Assembly (NCBI RefSeq): GCF_900129835.1
Contig: NZ_FQXA01000004.1
Span: 434,001-498,000, forward strand
Length of the DNA: 64,000 bases
Direction of reading: 5' to 3'
Origin: Stutzerimonas xanthomarina DSM 18231
GTDB taxonomy: Bacteria; Pseudomonadota; Gammaproteobacteria; Pseudomonadales; Pseudomonadaceae
This document shows, piece after piece, positions 16,826 to 25,957 of this stretch. The stretch's first letter is position 1. Each line of letters starts with the position of its first letter. A program made the translations under genes and the position numbers. The notes under the pieces are model-generated. The model did no database searches and was not told where the DNA came from. It saw only the letters and a program-made list of their open reading frames with translations.

Positions 16826-17762
16826 GATCACCTGCGGAGGGCGAACTTGGCACGTGGCGAATGGCAGCAATCTGCTCGATGCCCTCAATGATGCCGGCTT
16901 GAACGTACCCTTCAGCTGCCGAGCGGGCAGTTGCCATGCCTGCCTGGTGCGCTGTCTGCGAGGTGAACCACTGGATGCCCGCGCGCAGGCACTCGACTTG
17001 ACCCGGCGCCTGGAAGGCTGGCGGCTCGCTTGCCAATGCAGCGTGGCGGAAAACCTCGATGTTTCGGTTTTTGATCCGGCGCGCGAAGGCTTGCCGGTAC
17101 GGGTAGACTGGCTCGACTGGCTGGATCACCAGGTTCTGCGATTGCGCCTGGTGCCCAGTGCGCGGCCGCTACGCTATCAGGCTGGCCAGCATGTGTTGTT
17201 ATGGAACAGTCTTGGGGTCGCCCGGCCTTATTCGCTCGCGAGCGTACCTTGGGAAGATCGCTGGCTTGAGTTTCACCTCGATTGCCGGCACAGCGGTGCG
17301 TTCTGCGACGCGGCACGTACGCTGACCATCGGTGACACTCTGCGGCTGGGCCAACCGCATACGGGCGCGCTGCGCTACGAGCCCGAATGGCAGATGAGGC
17401 CGTTACTGTTGCTGGCTGCCGGGACTGGACTTGCCCCGCTCTGGGGCCTGATGCGAGAAGCACTGCACCGAGAACACCAGGGGCCGATTCGGCTGCTGCA
17501 TTTCTGCCGTGGCGCCTCCTATCTGCAAGGGCCGCTCGAAGCGCTTGCCGAGGCGAATAGCAATCTGAGCATCGAATACGTCGACTGGCGGCATGGAAGC
17601 AGCTGTCTGCAGTCGCTGCGTGCCACGTCCCGTCAGGAAGTTGCGCTGATCTGCGGCGGCAGCGGCTTTGTCGAAGACTGCGCCAGGCGCATGTTTCTGG
17701 CGGGCCTGCCACGGGGGCAGGTATTGAGTGACGCCTTTCTTACCCGTCAGTTCGGGACATAA
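16818..17762 (+). CDS. 2Fe-2S ferredoxin / FAD-NAD reductase fusion protein
   Basis: A 314-residue electron-transfer protein. The N-terminal 2Fe-2S ferredoxin domain (residues 1-85) has CRAGSCHACLVRC with the fourth Cys near residue 74; the FAD domain has ARPYSLASV; the NAD domain has LLLAAGTGLAPLWGLMREA and CGGSGFVEDC. This layout is that of the reductase parts of oxygenases and phenol-hydroxylase-type systems, but no oxygenase is encoded nearby. Its ATG lies inside the end of the diguanylate cyclase gene (8-bp overlap), so the two are translationally coupled. The partner is unknown. Confidence 0.88.
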   Translation: MPEITCGGRTWHVANGSNLLDALNDAGLNVPFSCRAGSCHACLVRCLRGEPLDARAQALDLTRRLEGWRLACQCSVAENLDVSVFDPAREGLPVRVDWLDWLDHQVLRLRLVPSARPLRYQAGQHVLLWNSLGVARPYSLASVPWEDRWLEFHLDCRHSGAFCDAARTLTIGDTLRLGQPHTGALRYEPEWQMRPLLLLAAGTGLAPLWGLMREALHREHQGPIRLLHFCRGASYLQGPLEALAEANSNLSIEYVDWRHGSSCLQSLRATSRQEVALICGGSGFVEDCARRMFLAGLPRGQVLSDAFLTRQFGT

Positions 17763-17796
17763 AGAACCGCAACAGGCGTGAGCCGTTAATCGGGAA

Positions 17797-17835
17797 CGGC
17801 GCGCCAGGCCACGCTGACCGGCAGCTGGCGCGCCG
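17797..17835. terminator. GC-rich hairpin between convergent genes
   Basis: A perfect 11-bp inverted repeat (17797-17807 with 17825-17835) containing GGCGCGCC on each arm, loop 17 bases, between the ends of the ferredoxin-reductase and pykA genes. It has no T run, so it would act by stalling or with Rho, in both directions. Confidence 0.5.
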
Positions 17836-17841
17836 CGCCAA

Positions 17842-19293
17842 TCACGTCAGCGAATCACCTACACGCAGGATCTTCATGGTGTTAGTGCCACCTGTGCCGT
17901 GATAGGTGTCGCCCTTGGTCAGGATCACCCAGTCGCCAACATTGACGATGTTGCGCTTGAGCAACTCGTCCACTGCTGATTGGCTGACCTTGTCGGCGGG
18001 CAGGGCTGCCGGATCGAAGGGAATGGTCTGCACGCCGCGGAACATGGCAACGCGCGCCTGAGTGTCGCGATGGGGCGAGAAGGCGAAGATTGGTACTGAC
18101 GAGCGAATCCGCGACATGATCAGCGGGGTATAGCCGCTTTCGGTCAGGCTGATGATCGCCTTGACGCCCGGGAAGTGGTTCGCCGTGTACATCGCCGCCA
18201 GTGCCGTGCTTTCATCGCTGCGCTCGAAGCGCTGACCCAGACGATGGCCCGATTTGATGCTGGTTGGATGCTTCTCGGCACCGACGCAAACGCGCGCCAT
18301 GGCCTTGATCGCTTCGACCGGGTATTCGCCCGCGGCGCTTTCGGCCGAGAGCATCACGGCGTCGGTGTAGTCGAGCACGGCATTGGCTACATCGGACACT
18401 TCGGCGCGGGTCGGCATCGGATTCTGGATCATCGACTCCATCATCTGTGTCGCGGTGATCACCACCTTGTTGTTGCGGCGTGCGTGCAGAATGATCTTTT
18501 TCTGGATGCCCACCAGCTCGGCATCACCGATTTCAACGCCCAGGTCGCCGCGCGCGACCATCACGCCGTCACTGGCGCGGATCAGGCCATCCAGCGCCTC
18601 GTCATCGGCGACGGCTTCGGCGCGCTCGATCTTGGCGATCAGCCAGGCGCTTGAGCCCGCTTCGTCACGCAGGCGGCGGGCCAGCTCCATGTCGGCGGCA
18701 TCACGCGGGAAAGAGACGGCGAGATAGTCAAGGTCCATATCGGCAGCCAGTTTGATGTCGGCCTTGTCCTTTGCAGTCAATGCCGGTGCGGTCAGGCCGC
18801 CACCGCGACGGTTAATGCCCTTGTTGTCAGACAGCGGCCCGCCGATCAGGACGGTGCAGTGCAGCTCATCGGCTGTGCTGTTGTCCACGCGCATGACCAC
18901 GCGACCATCGTCCAGCAGCAGTTCGTCGCCAACACTGCAGTCCTTCACCAGATCCGGATAGTCGATGCCGACCACTTCCTGGGTGCCGGCGTCGCGCGGG
19001 TGGGTAACGGAGAAGCGAAAGCTGTCGCCTTCGGCCAACTCGATGCGCTTATTGGCGAACTTGGCGATACGGATCTTCGGCCCCTGCAGGTCACCCAGCA
19101 GCGCGACGAAGCGCCCGTGTTTGGCGGCGATGTCCCGTACCAGCTGCGCCCGTGCGCGGTGCTCATCCGGCGTCCCGTGGGAAAAATTCAGGCGGGCCAC
19201 ATCGAGCCCGGCAACGATCATTTTTTCCAGCACCTCGGGCGAACTACTGGCAGGCCCCAGCGTGGCGACGATTTTGGTACGGCGCGAAGTCAT
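17842..19293 (-). CDS. pykA: Pyruvate kinase
   Basis: Last step of glycolysis: phosphoenolpyruvate and ADP to pyruvate and ATP. The 483-residue protein has RRTKIVATLGPASSSPEVL, DVARLNFSHGTPDEH, the metal/substrate region AKIERAEAV and DGVMVARGDLGVEIG, and VVITATQMMESMIQNPMPTRAEV. Length and motifs fit the bacterial PykA type. Minus strand, convergent with the reductase gene. Confidence 0.96.
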   Translation of the reverse strand: MTSRRTKIVATLGPASSSPEVLEKMIVAGLDVARLNFSHGTPDEHRARAQLVRDIAAKHGRFVALLGDLQGPKIRIAKFANKRIELAEGDSFRFSVTHPRDAGTQEVVGIDYPDLVKDCSVGDELLLDDGRVVMRVDNSTADELHCTVLIGGPLSDNKGINRRGGGLTAPALTAKDKADIKLAADMDLDYLAVSFPRDAADMELARRLRDEAGSSAWLIAKIERAEAVADDEALDGLIRASDGVMVARGDLGVEIGDAELVGIQKKIILHARRNNKVVITATQMMESMIQNPMPTRAEVSDVANAVLDYTDAVMLSAESAAGEYPVEAIKAMARVCVGAEKHPTSIKSGHRLGQRFERSDESTALAAMYTANHFPGVKAIISLTESGYTPLIMSRIRSSVPIFAFSPHRDTQARVAMFRGVQTIPFDPAALPADKVSQSAVDELLKRNIVNVGDWVILTKGDTYHGTGGTNTMKILRVGDSLT

Positions 19294-19470
19294 TCAATGC
19301 TCCTTTTTCAAGAATGACCGCGAGGCTACTATGCCCGGCGGCTGTAGTCATTGTTGGCCTGCACTACTCTTTCGGTGGCGTCGGAGACGCCCTGAAGGGC
19401 GAATTAGCTGGAGCGGTGGACTGCAGTTTTCGTAACGACGGTCGATAATCCGGCATCGGAGGAATCACCC

Positions 19471-19848
19471 ATGCGCACACTGTTCATCATTGTTCTGGCC
19501 ACCCTCAGCGTAGGCTGCAGCAGCAAAAATGCCCTGAATCGCCATCTCGACGCAGCCTACAAACATTACGAGCTGGGTGATTGCGGCCAGGCCATGCTCG
19601 AACTGTCCCAGGCGGAGCGTCGCAGCCGACCGCGGGATAAACTGCAACCGGAAATATCGCTGTTGCGCGGCCAGTGCCTGGAGCGTCAGGGCTTGTTCGT
19701 CGACGCGGCACAGACCTATCAGTTCATTCAGGCGCGCTATCCGGCCAGCGAATACGCTTTTCGCGGGCGGGCCAGGCTGGAGACGCTGCGTCAGTTGGGG
19801 CACTATCAGCCGGAGGAACGGGTGGTGACCCATGCCGTCAAACCCTGA
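19471..19848 (+). CDS. Small lipoprotein with TPR-like helices
   Basis: A 125-residue exported protein: signal peptide MRTLFIIVLATLSVGC with lipobox LSVGC (Cys16), then helical repeats (YKHYELGDCGQAMLELSQAE, LLRGQCLERQGLFVDAAQTY) of tetratricopeptide character. Probably an envelope scaffold; function unknown. GGAGG-like box (gaggaatcaccc) before the ATG. It is followed 40 bp later by another exported protein gene. Confidence 0.82.
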   Translation: MRTLFIIVLATLSVGCSSKNALNRHLDAAYKHYELGDCGQAMLELSQAERRSRPRDKLQPEISLLRGQCLERQGLFVDAAQTYQFIQARYPASEYAFRGRARLETLRQLGHYQPEERVVTHAVKP

Positions 19849-19888
19849 GACGAGAGCCCGCTCATAACGACCGGCAGGGAAGGATCCC

Positions 19889-20314
19889 ATGCGTATCGCA
19901 TTACTGATCATCAGCATTTTGTTGGCCCCGCTGGCGTCCGCGGAAATATACCGCTGGGTTGATCCCGCCGGTAACGTGCATTTCAGCGCCAAGCCGCAGG
20001 CGGGTGCGGAGCAGATCGAGGTTCGGCCGCAGGTGATCGATAGAGACGAGGCGACCCGCGAGCGCCAGGCGCGCACGGAGCGTTTCTTCGAGGCTCGTCG
20101 CGAGGAGCAGGAGGCGGCCAACGTGGCGGCGAGCGCCAGGCAGACGCAACGAGAGCAAGAGTGCCAGCAGCTGCAAAACCGTCTGTCACGCCTGTCTCGT
20201 GGCGGGCGCTATTTCAGTGCCGATGCAAAGGGTGAGCGCGTCTACTACAGTGATGAAGAAATAGGGGCGGCGCGGCGGCAGTTGGCCAGTCGTATCAGTC
20301 AGCTCTGCCGCTAA
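19889..20314 (+). CDS. DUF4124-domain exported protein
   Basis: A 141-residue periplasmic protein with a signal peptide (MRIALLIISILLAPLASAEI, cleavage likely after ASA) followed by the DUF4124 motif IYRWVDPAGNVHFSAKPQ and then a charged, mostly helical Arg/Glu-rich part (about residues 50-110) with coiled-coil character. Ends in ISQLCR with two Cys in the C-terminal half. Function unknown. AAGGA box precedes the ATG. Confidence 0.85.
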   Translation: MRIALLIISILLAPLASAEIYRWVDPAGNVHFSAKPQAGAEQIEVRPQVIDRDEATRERQARTERFFEARREEQEAANVAASARQTQREQECQQLQNRLSRLSRGGRYFSADAKGERVYYSDEEIGAARRQLASRISQLCR

Positions 20315-20363
20315 ATAGCCGGACACGGCAGCAGCGATAAACTTGGCGGCAGGCCCGCATCCG

Positions 20364-20798
20364 ATGAACATGCACAATCAGCGCAGTATTCAACGGCACC
20401 AGTTGCCGTATTACCTCAACGTATTCAACCGTTTCACGGACAAGCCCTTGGGTTTCATCGGCAATCTGTCCGAGGCCGGACTGATGCTGATCAGTCCCTA
20501 TCCGATGATGATCGACGTACGTTTCGATATGCGGCTGAAGATTCCGGGGCAGCATAGCCAGATGCGCTATATCGATTTCAGTGCCGTCTGTCGTTGGTCG
20601 CGCGAGGACGTGACGCCCGGTAGCTTTGACTCCGGTTTCATATTCGTCTCACCGCCGCGTGAGATTCGCGAAATGATCGATGCGTTGCACCACTACTTCA
20701 GCTTTCGCCCTATGCAGCATATCCCGCCAGCACGTCTGCCACGCATCGAGTCCTCCGGGAACAAGTCCGCTGACCAGGATTGCTGCAAAGGCAGCTGA
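20364..20798 (+). CDS. PilZ-domain protein
   Basis: A 144-residue protein that is essentially one PilZ domain: QRHQLPYYLNVFNR (with R at the c-di-GMP-binding arginine position), GFIGNLSEAGLMLIS (D/NxSxxG motif as NLSEAG), then beta strands to AVCRWSRE. A c-di-GMP effector is likely. The start at 20364 (MNMHNQ) is chosen over an upstream TTG; the box is weak. Tail is Cys-containing (DQDCCKGS). Confidence 0.82.
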   Translation: MNMHNQRSIQRHQLPYYLNVFNRFTDKPLGFIGNLSEAGLMLISPYPMMIDVRFDMRLKIPGQHSQMRYIDFSAVCRWSREDVTPGSFDSGFIFVSPPREIREMIDALHHYFSFRPMQHIPPARLPRIESSGNKSADQDCCKGS

Positions 20799-20861
20799 AC
20801 CTGTGCAACTTGGCCAAGCGTGCAAGGCTCAAGCGCTTTGCGCAGCAACCCCAACAACTGG

Positions 20862-22190
20862 TTAGAGCACACCGCCTTTTTTCCACGCTAGATAGCGGCT
20901 GATAAGCGCTGGCCCGAGCTCGTGCGGACGGGCATCGAGCAGAGGCACGCCATGGGCGACAAGTTGTTCATGAAGCCTGCCGCGAGCGTGTAGGTAGTCG
21001 AGTGCTCCGCAATAATCGAGGGCCTGCTGAAAGGATTCAACGGGCTGCTGACGTAGCTCGTCGAGTACCGGCTCGCGCAAGCTCACGACCAGTACACGGT
21101 GGCGACGGGAAAGTTGCCGGACGGCACCGAGCAGAGCCTCGTCATCCTCGTCGCGCAGGTTGCTCAGGATGATCACCAGGGCCCGGCGTTTCTGCAGGTT
21201 CAGGACATCGTTGATGGCCAGCGCGAAATCCGCCGGTCGCTGCGTATTGACCAGGTCATAAACACCGTTGAGCAGCGCGTTGAGTTGGGTCTGGCCTTTG
21301 GCCGGGGCGAAGAAACGCCGTTGCTCGGTGGCGAACGTATACAGGCCCAATGCGTCGCCCTGGCGCAGAGCGACATAGCCCAGTAGCAGGCTGGCATTGA
21401 GCGCATGATCGAAGTGCGCAAGCGGGCCGTCCTTGCTGCGCATCCGTCTGCCGCAATCAAGCATCAGCAGGACCTGCTGATCTCTATCGTCCTGATACTC
21501 CCGGACGATGGGCATGCGGTTGCGCGCCGTGGCCTTCCAGTCGATCTGCCGCAGGGTGTCGCCTTCCTGAAAGCCGCGTAACTGGTGAAAGTCCATACCA
21601 AGCCCCCGCCTGGGCTGCTGGCGCACACCCAGGCGGCTCAGCCAGCGGTCCACCGCCATCAGTGGCGCACCGTGCAGCTGGGTGAAATCGGGATAGACCC
21701 GCGTCTTCGATTGCAGCGGCAGTAGACGCCGCTCTCGCCACAATCCCAGAGGGCTGAACAAGCGAATCTCGCAATGCTCAAACTGGAAGTGCCCGCGACG
21801 CGTCGGTTGCAGACGGTAGCTGAGCTGGCAGAACTGCCGCGGTTCCAGCAGCACTTGCTGTGGCAGCGCCTGCACGTCCAGCCCCGCAGGCACATGGTCG
21901 AAGATTTCGGCACGCATGGCGCGCGCCGGGTGTCGAATCTCGAGCTGAACGTCATGCCAGCGGCCCAGGGCGAGATTCCCGGCGAGTAAGCGCCGCACCT
22001 CTGGCGAAGGCAGGCGGCGCAGATGCAAGGCGTCAAACGTTGCGACCAGTCCCAGGCACAGCAACAAACCCCACCAGGCCGTACGGATAGCCGAAGGCAC
22101 GGCGCTGTCGAGCGCTGCGGCGATACCCAGTAAAAGCCCAAGGCAAAGCAGGGCGGCCAGTGCGTAGAGCAATCGACGTGACGGACTCAT
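20862..22190 (-). CDS. DUF58 (VWA-like) protein of the MoxR block
   Basis: A 442-residue protein. Two N-terminal hydrophobic segments (about residues 9-28 and 36-52) anchor it in the membrane. The DUF58 core reads GMDFHQLRGFQEGDTLRQID, then WKATARNRMPIVREYQDDRD and a VWA-like stretch QVLLMLDCGRRM (D in the metal-site position). DUF58 proteins usually pair with a MoxR AAA ATPase, which is the gene directly upstream (25 bp). It is the last gene of a six-gene minus-strand block; no role is proven. Confidence 0.88.
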   Translation of the reverse strand: MSPSRRLLYALAALLCLGLLLGIAAALDSAVPSAIRTAWWGLLLCLGLVATFDALHLRRLPSPEVRRLLAGNLALGRWHDVQLEIRHPARAMRAEIFDHVPAGLDVQALPQQVLLEPRQFCQLSYRLQPTRRGHFQFEHCEIRLFSPLGLWRERRLLPLQSKTRVYPDFTQLHGAPLMAVDRWLSRLGVRQQPRRGLGMDFHQLRGFQEGDTLRQIDWKATARNRMPIVREYQDDRDQQVLLMLDCGRRMRSKDGPLAHFDHALNASLLLGYVALRQGDALGLYTFATEQRRFFAPAKGQTQLNALLNGVYDLVNTQRPADFALAINDVLNLQKRRALVIILSNLRDEDDEALLGAVRQLSRRHRVLVVSLREPVLDELRQQPVESFQQALDYCGALDYLHARGRLHEQLVAHGVPLLDARPHELGPALISRYLAWKKGGVL

Positions 22191-22215
22191 TGACTGCCTC
22201 GAATGCCGTTTAGCG

Positions 22216-23229
22216 TCACAGGCGAGGAGCCGCGATCTGCTCCAGCAGCTGTTGAAGCAGCTGGTCCACCGAAGTGCCTTCTATGTCGAGTTCGGGAGAG
22301 AGCCTGACCCGATGCCGCAACACAGCCAGGGCGCAGCCTTTTACATCATCAGGGACGACAAAATCGCCGCCGCGCAACAGGGCGCGTGCACGTGCGCAGC
22401 GCACCAGCGCGATCGAAGCGCGTGGCCCAGCGCCCAGTGTCAGCCCCGGCCAGCTGCGGGTGGCTCGGGCCAGCCGAACGGCATAGTCGAGCACCTGGTC
22501 GTCCAGCGGCAAGTCGCTGGCGATTTTCTGCAACGCCTGGACATCTTTGGCGTGCAGCAGAACCCGCAAGCCACTGACGTCAAGTATGTCAGTGCGAACC
22601 GAGCGAGTGACCTGACGAACCAGCGTCAACTCCTCGTCCGCCTGCGGGTAGTCCATGCGCAGCATCAGCATGAAGCGGTCGAGCTCGGCTTCCGGCAACG
22701 GGTAGGTGCCTTCCTGCTCGATCGGGTTCTGCGTGGCCATGACCAGAAATGGCTGGGGTGCAGCGAGTGCGCGGCCCTCAAGGGTGACCTGACGCTCCTG
22801 CATGACCTCCAGCAACGCCGCCTGGGTCTTGGCCGGCGCACGATTGATCTCGTCAGCCAACAGCAGGTTGGTGAACACCGGGCCCTTGCGCAACTTGAAC
22901 TGCTCGCTGGCCATGTCGTAGATCGCATGGCCGGTTATGTCGCTGGGCATGAGGTCCGGCGTGAACTGGATACGCGCGAAGTCACCTCCAAAGCAGCGCG
23001 CCAATGCCCGCACCAATAAGGTTTTGCCTAGACCCGGCACGCCTTCGACCAACACGTGACCACCGGCGATCAGTGCCGTGAGCAGTCCATCGACGACTTC
23101 GTGCTGGCCGATTACGGCCTTGTGCAGCTCGTGGCGTAGCGCCTGGGCGAGCTGGCTGGCACGTTGGCGCTGATTGCTCGGCGGCACATCTGGATTGACG
23201 CTATTTGGATCTGTGGGTGTTTCGCTCAT
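22216..23229 (-). CDS. MoxR-type AAA+ ATPase
   Basis: A 337-residue AAA+ chaperone of the MoxR family. Walker A is VEGVPGLGKTLLV, Walker B LLADEINRAPAKTQAALLEVMQE, sensor ATQNPIEQEGTYPLPEAELDRF, and the C-terminal lid has GASPR-like GAGPRASIALVRCARA. MoxR proteins help metal insertion or assembly of protein complexes with VWA partners. The start at 23229 gives MSETPTDPNS with AGGA upstream and overlaps the stop of the DUF4350 gene (ATGA), so they are coupled; the frame is open further upstream. Confidence 0.95.
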   Translation of the reverse strand: MSETPTDPNSVNPDVPPSNQRQRASQLAQALRHELHKAVIGQHEVVDGLLTALIAGGHVLVEGVPGLGKTLLVRALARCFGGDFARIQFTPDLMPSDITGHAIYDMASEQFKLRKGPVFTNLLLADEINRAPAKTQAALLEVMQERQVTLEGRALAAPQPFLVMATQNPIEQEGTYPLPEAELDRFMLMLRMDYPQADEELTLVRQVTRSVRTDILDVSGLRVLLHAKDVQALQKIASDLPLDDQVLDYAVRLARATRSWPGLTLGAGPRASIALVRCARARALLRGGDFVVPDDVKGCALAVLRHRVRLSPELDIEGTSVDQLLQQLLEQIAAPRL

Positions 23230-24401
23230 AAGCGGTTCCTGATGCTTTGCAGGCGGGCAACCTGGCGGGTGAATTCGGCGGCGCTGACGGGGTTTTTCAA
23301 AGGGGGCAGCATGGCCTGCGTGACAGTCTCGGCACCGGTTCCGCTGACCCTCGCCAGCACCTGGCACTGTTCGGCGTGTTCGAGGGTCTCAAGGCCCGGG
23401 TGACGTCGCTGCGCCTGTCGCAGAATATCGTCTTGAAGGCTGCTAATTAATCGGTGCTGTCCGACCCGCCGGTGGAGAAAATCGGCAGTGCCGCGCAGGT
23501 GCTCTTGCAGGCGCCGGCGATTCCGCTCGGCTGGCGCCTCCAATGGGCCCTGTCGCTGCGCCACATGCCAGAGCGTTGCAAGCAGCATCAGTAGCAGCGC
23601 CGCCAGTGCTTCTGGGAAGTAACGCAGCAACCGTTGCAGCAGATCATCATGTTCGGTGCGATAGATCAGTGTCACGTCGCGGTCCTGGGTGAGGTACCAC
23701 AGCAGCCAGGCATGGTCGTATTGGGCAATCGCATCGTTCTGCCAGATCCAGCTGTCGGTCAGCGCCGTGATCAGGCCGTTCCCGCGCCGCAGTTGCAGCA
23801 TGTGCGTCGCGCTGGCGCTGTTGGCCCATGCATGCGCACGGCCACCGGCGTCGTAGAGGTGATAGTTCGTATCAAAGGCGAGATAGGCGGGGGCATCCTC
23901 GTTCTCCAGATAGAGGCGAGTCAATGCAGGGCGTTTTTCGGCGTTAGCGGCGGCGTCAGCGGTATGGCTGTCATCGAGGTTCTCGCCTGCTTCGTGCTGC
24001 TGCAGGTTCAGCGCATCGAGCAGCAGGTCGCCGCTGCTTCCGTTTTTTTCGTCCCAGATACGCTCAGCGACGAACACCAGGTGGCCACCCTGATCGACCC
24101 AGTGCAACAGGCGTTCGGCCTGGCCGGGCGTCATGGTGCTGCGTTCGCCCAGCAACAACAGCACCTGTTGATTTTTTCTGGACTCGACGAGGCCACCGAG
24201 GCCTTCTGCATGATCGACGGCGCGTCCCTGGTCGATCAGGAAACGCTCTGCGGCCAGGTACGGATTGCTGCGTACCTCCGGTGCGGGGCCATGCTCGATC
24301 GTTTCCTTATAGGGCGTCGCCTTGCTCAGGGCAAAAAGCAGCAACAGCCCAAGCAGCAACCCGCCGGCAGCAAGCAGAAAGAGCCGACGTGGCCTGCTCA
24401 T
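23226..24401 (-). CDS. DUF4350 membrane protein
   Basis: A 391-residue protein with an N-terminal signal anchor (about residues 5-25), a DUF4350 domain facing the periplasm (about residues 40-235; PYLAAERFLIDQGRAVDHAEG, VLLLLGERSTMTPGQAERLLHWVDQGGHLVFVAER) and a second membrane segment (about 262-280, EALAALLLMLLATLWHVAQ) followed by a cytoplasmic helical tail. DUF4350 resembles a glutamine-amidotransferase-like Rossmann fold without an obvious catalytic Cys. It overlaps both neighbours by four bases. Confidence 0.87.
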   Translation of the reverse strand: MSRPRRLFLLAAGGLLLGLLLLFALSKATPYKETIEHGPAPEVRSNPYLAAERFLIDQGRAVDHAEGLGGLVESRKNQQVLLLLGERSTMTPGQAERLLHWVDQGGHLVFVAERIWDEKNGSSGDLLLDALNLQQHEAGENLDDSHTADAAANAEKRPALTRLYLENEDAPAYLAFDTNYHLYDAGGRAHAWANSASATHMLQLRRGNGLITALTDSWIWQNDAIAQYDHAWLLWYLTQDRDVTLIYRTEHDDLLQRLLRYFPEALAALLLMLLATLWHVAQRQGPLEAPAERNRRRLQEHLRGTADFLHRRVGQHRLISSLQDDILRQAQRRHPGLETLEHAEQCQVLARVSGTGAETVTQAMLPPLKNPVSAAEFTRQVARLQSIRNRL

Positions 24402-25957
24402 GCGAGCCGCTCACTGCCAAACAGTGCGCGCCAACGCTCGCACAGCTCGTCGCGGGCCCTCTCAGGTGGCAGCTGATGCCCGTAGGCCAGGCGCAGCCAG
24501 TGGCGCGTCAAGGCTTCGGCGTACTCGAGCAGCTGTGGCTGAGCCTGCTGTCGCAGCAACTCAAGTATTTCCCCCTCGGTATGCGAGTTTTTCAGTGGCA
24601 TTTGTCGCTCGTGCAGCAGCCGGCTGAGAAAGGCCCGGTAAAGCAGGCCAAGCGCTTCGCGTGGATGTGCGTGCCAAAGCCGCTGCACCTCAGCGACAAC
24701 GTCCGTCGGAATGCTTTCGGGTTGCAGGTCAAGCCCGAACAGCATGGCAGGCGTTGTTTGCCGCTGTCTGATCCGCAACTGGCCTGGCGTCGCGTATAGC
24801 TTGAGCCAGTCACGATAGCGCCACAGCAGCCAGCCGGCCAGGCTGAACAGGGCGGTCCATAGGAACACTTCGATTACGCTTGTGAGGGTGCCGGTGTGCT
24901 GGGTTAGCAGATCGCTGCGCAACAGTCGCTCAAGCAGGTGCGCAAGCCAGCCCGGCTCTTCATCCGCTGCTTCGGTGAAGCGCCAGCGGGTGACTGTTTC
25001 GCGGTTTCGGAAAGGCGGCTGGTCAAGCAATTCACCAATCCGGTCACTGGCTGCTTTGCTGGTCAAGGGCTGCTTGAGCAGGCGATCACTGTCTGGGCCA
25101 GAGGGCTCGATCGTTTGAGTCGTTCCCTCTGCGGCAGTAGCGGCGAGTGCCACCTCGGGTGGCGATACCAACCACAGGCCCAGCCCCACCAGCAGCACCG
25201 GCAGTAACGACTTCATGCGTGCCTGCAGGCGACGAAACGTCAGTTCGATATCCCAGGCCTCAAGCGTGGTGCGGCGGTTGAGGTAAAGACTAAAACCGCT
25301 GGCGACATATATTGGCTCCCAGACTACCAGCACCAACGCATAGAGCAGGTTCGACAGGTGTTCGAACCACAGCCAATCGCCGTTCATGCCGAGCAGGTCT
25401 TGCCAGTCCCAGTCCGCCAGCATCTGCTGTGGGATGAGCATATACATCAGCGCCAGCGCACCAAACCAGAGCCCCATCTCCAGATGCATGCCGACCAAAG
25501 TCAGCCAGAATGCGGCCCGTCTGTCTCGTTGTCCCAGCACCGCGAGGCGCTGCTGACGAGCCGAGCCGGCCAATTGCTCGAGCTGTAGCACCGGAAGATC
25601 GAAACTGCGAGTCACGCTGAAGCGGCGCCATGTCACGCTGGAAAACCACTGTGGACGCAGCAGGGGGGGCAGTGCCGTGATGCTCTGGCGCAGCGACGGT
25701 GTGTCGCCGAACAGTGCTCGCGACAGGATGAACAGAGGCAGCCGTTCATAGAGCGGTTTGAACCACCAGAACAGCAACAACGAAAGCGTCGGGTGTTGCC
25801 AGAACAACAGACTGAACAGGGCGAAGATCGGCAACGTTACCAGCGCCCAGCTGCTCATCAGCAATACGGCATGACGCCGTGCCAGCAGGATGCCAAGATC
25901 CAGCGCCTCCCATGCAGTGCGGGGGCGGATTGCCATGCTGGCATCATTCAGGCGCAT
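24398..25957 (-). CDS. DUF4129-domain membrane protein
   Basis: A 519-residue protein with several membrane segments (about residues 30-65, 70-85, 150-180, 200-225, 250-275 and 390-405) and a C-terminal DUF4129 domain (about 440-519: HPREALGLLYRAFLSRLLHE and SHTEGEILELLRQQAQ). DUF4129 is often linked to transglutaminase-like proteins, but no transglutaminase domain is seen. The start at 25957 (MRLNDASMAIRPRTAWEALD) overlaps the SpoIIM gene by 14 bp; other in-frame starts exist. Its stop overlaps the DUF4350 start. Confidence 0.85.
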   Translation of the reverse strand: MRLNDASMAIRPRTAWEALDLGILLARRHAVLLMSSWALVTLPIFALFSLLFWQHPTLSLLLFWWFKPLYERLPLFILSRALFGDTPSLRQSITALPPLLRPQWFSSVTWRRFSVTRSFDLPVLQLEQLAGSARQQRLAVLGQRDRRAAFWLTLVGMHLEMGLWFGALALMYMLIPQQMLADWDWQDLLGMNGDWLWFEHLSNLLYALVLVVWEPIYVASGFSLYLNRRTTLEAWDIELTFRRLQARMKSLLPVLLVGLGLWLVSPPEVALAATAAEGTTQTIEPSGPDSDRLLKQPLTSKAASDRIGELLDQPPFRNRETVTRWRFTEAADEEPGWLAHLLERLLRSDLLTQHTGTLTSVIEVFLWTALFSLAGWLLWRYRDWLKLYATPGQLRIRQRQTTPAMLFGLDLQPESIPTDVVAEVQRLWHAHPREALGLLYRAFLSRLLHERQMPLKNSHTEGEILELLRQQAQPQLLEYAEALTRHWLRLAYGHQLPPERARDELCERWRALFGSERLA

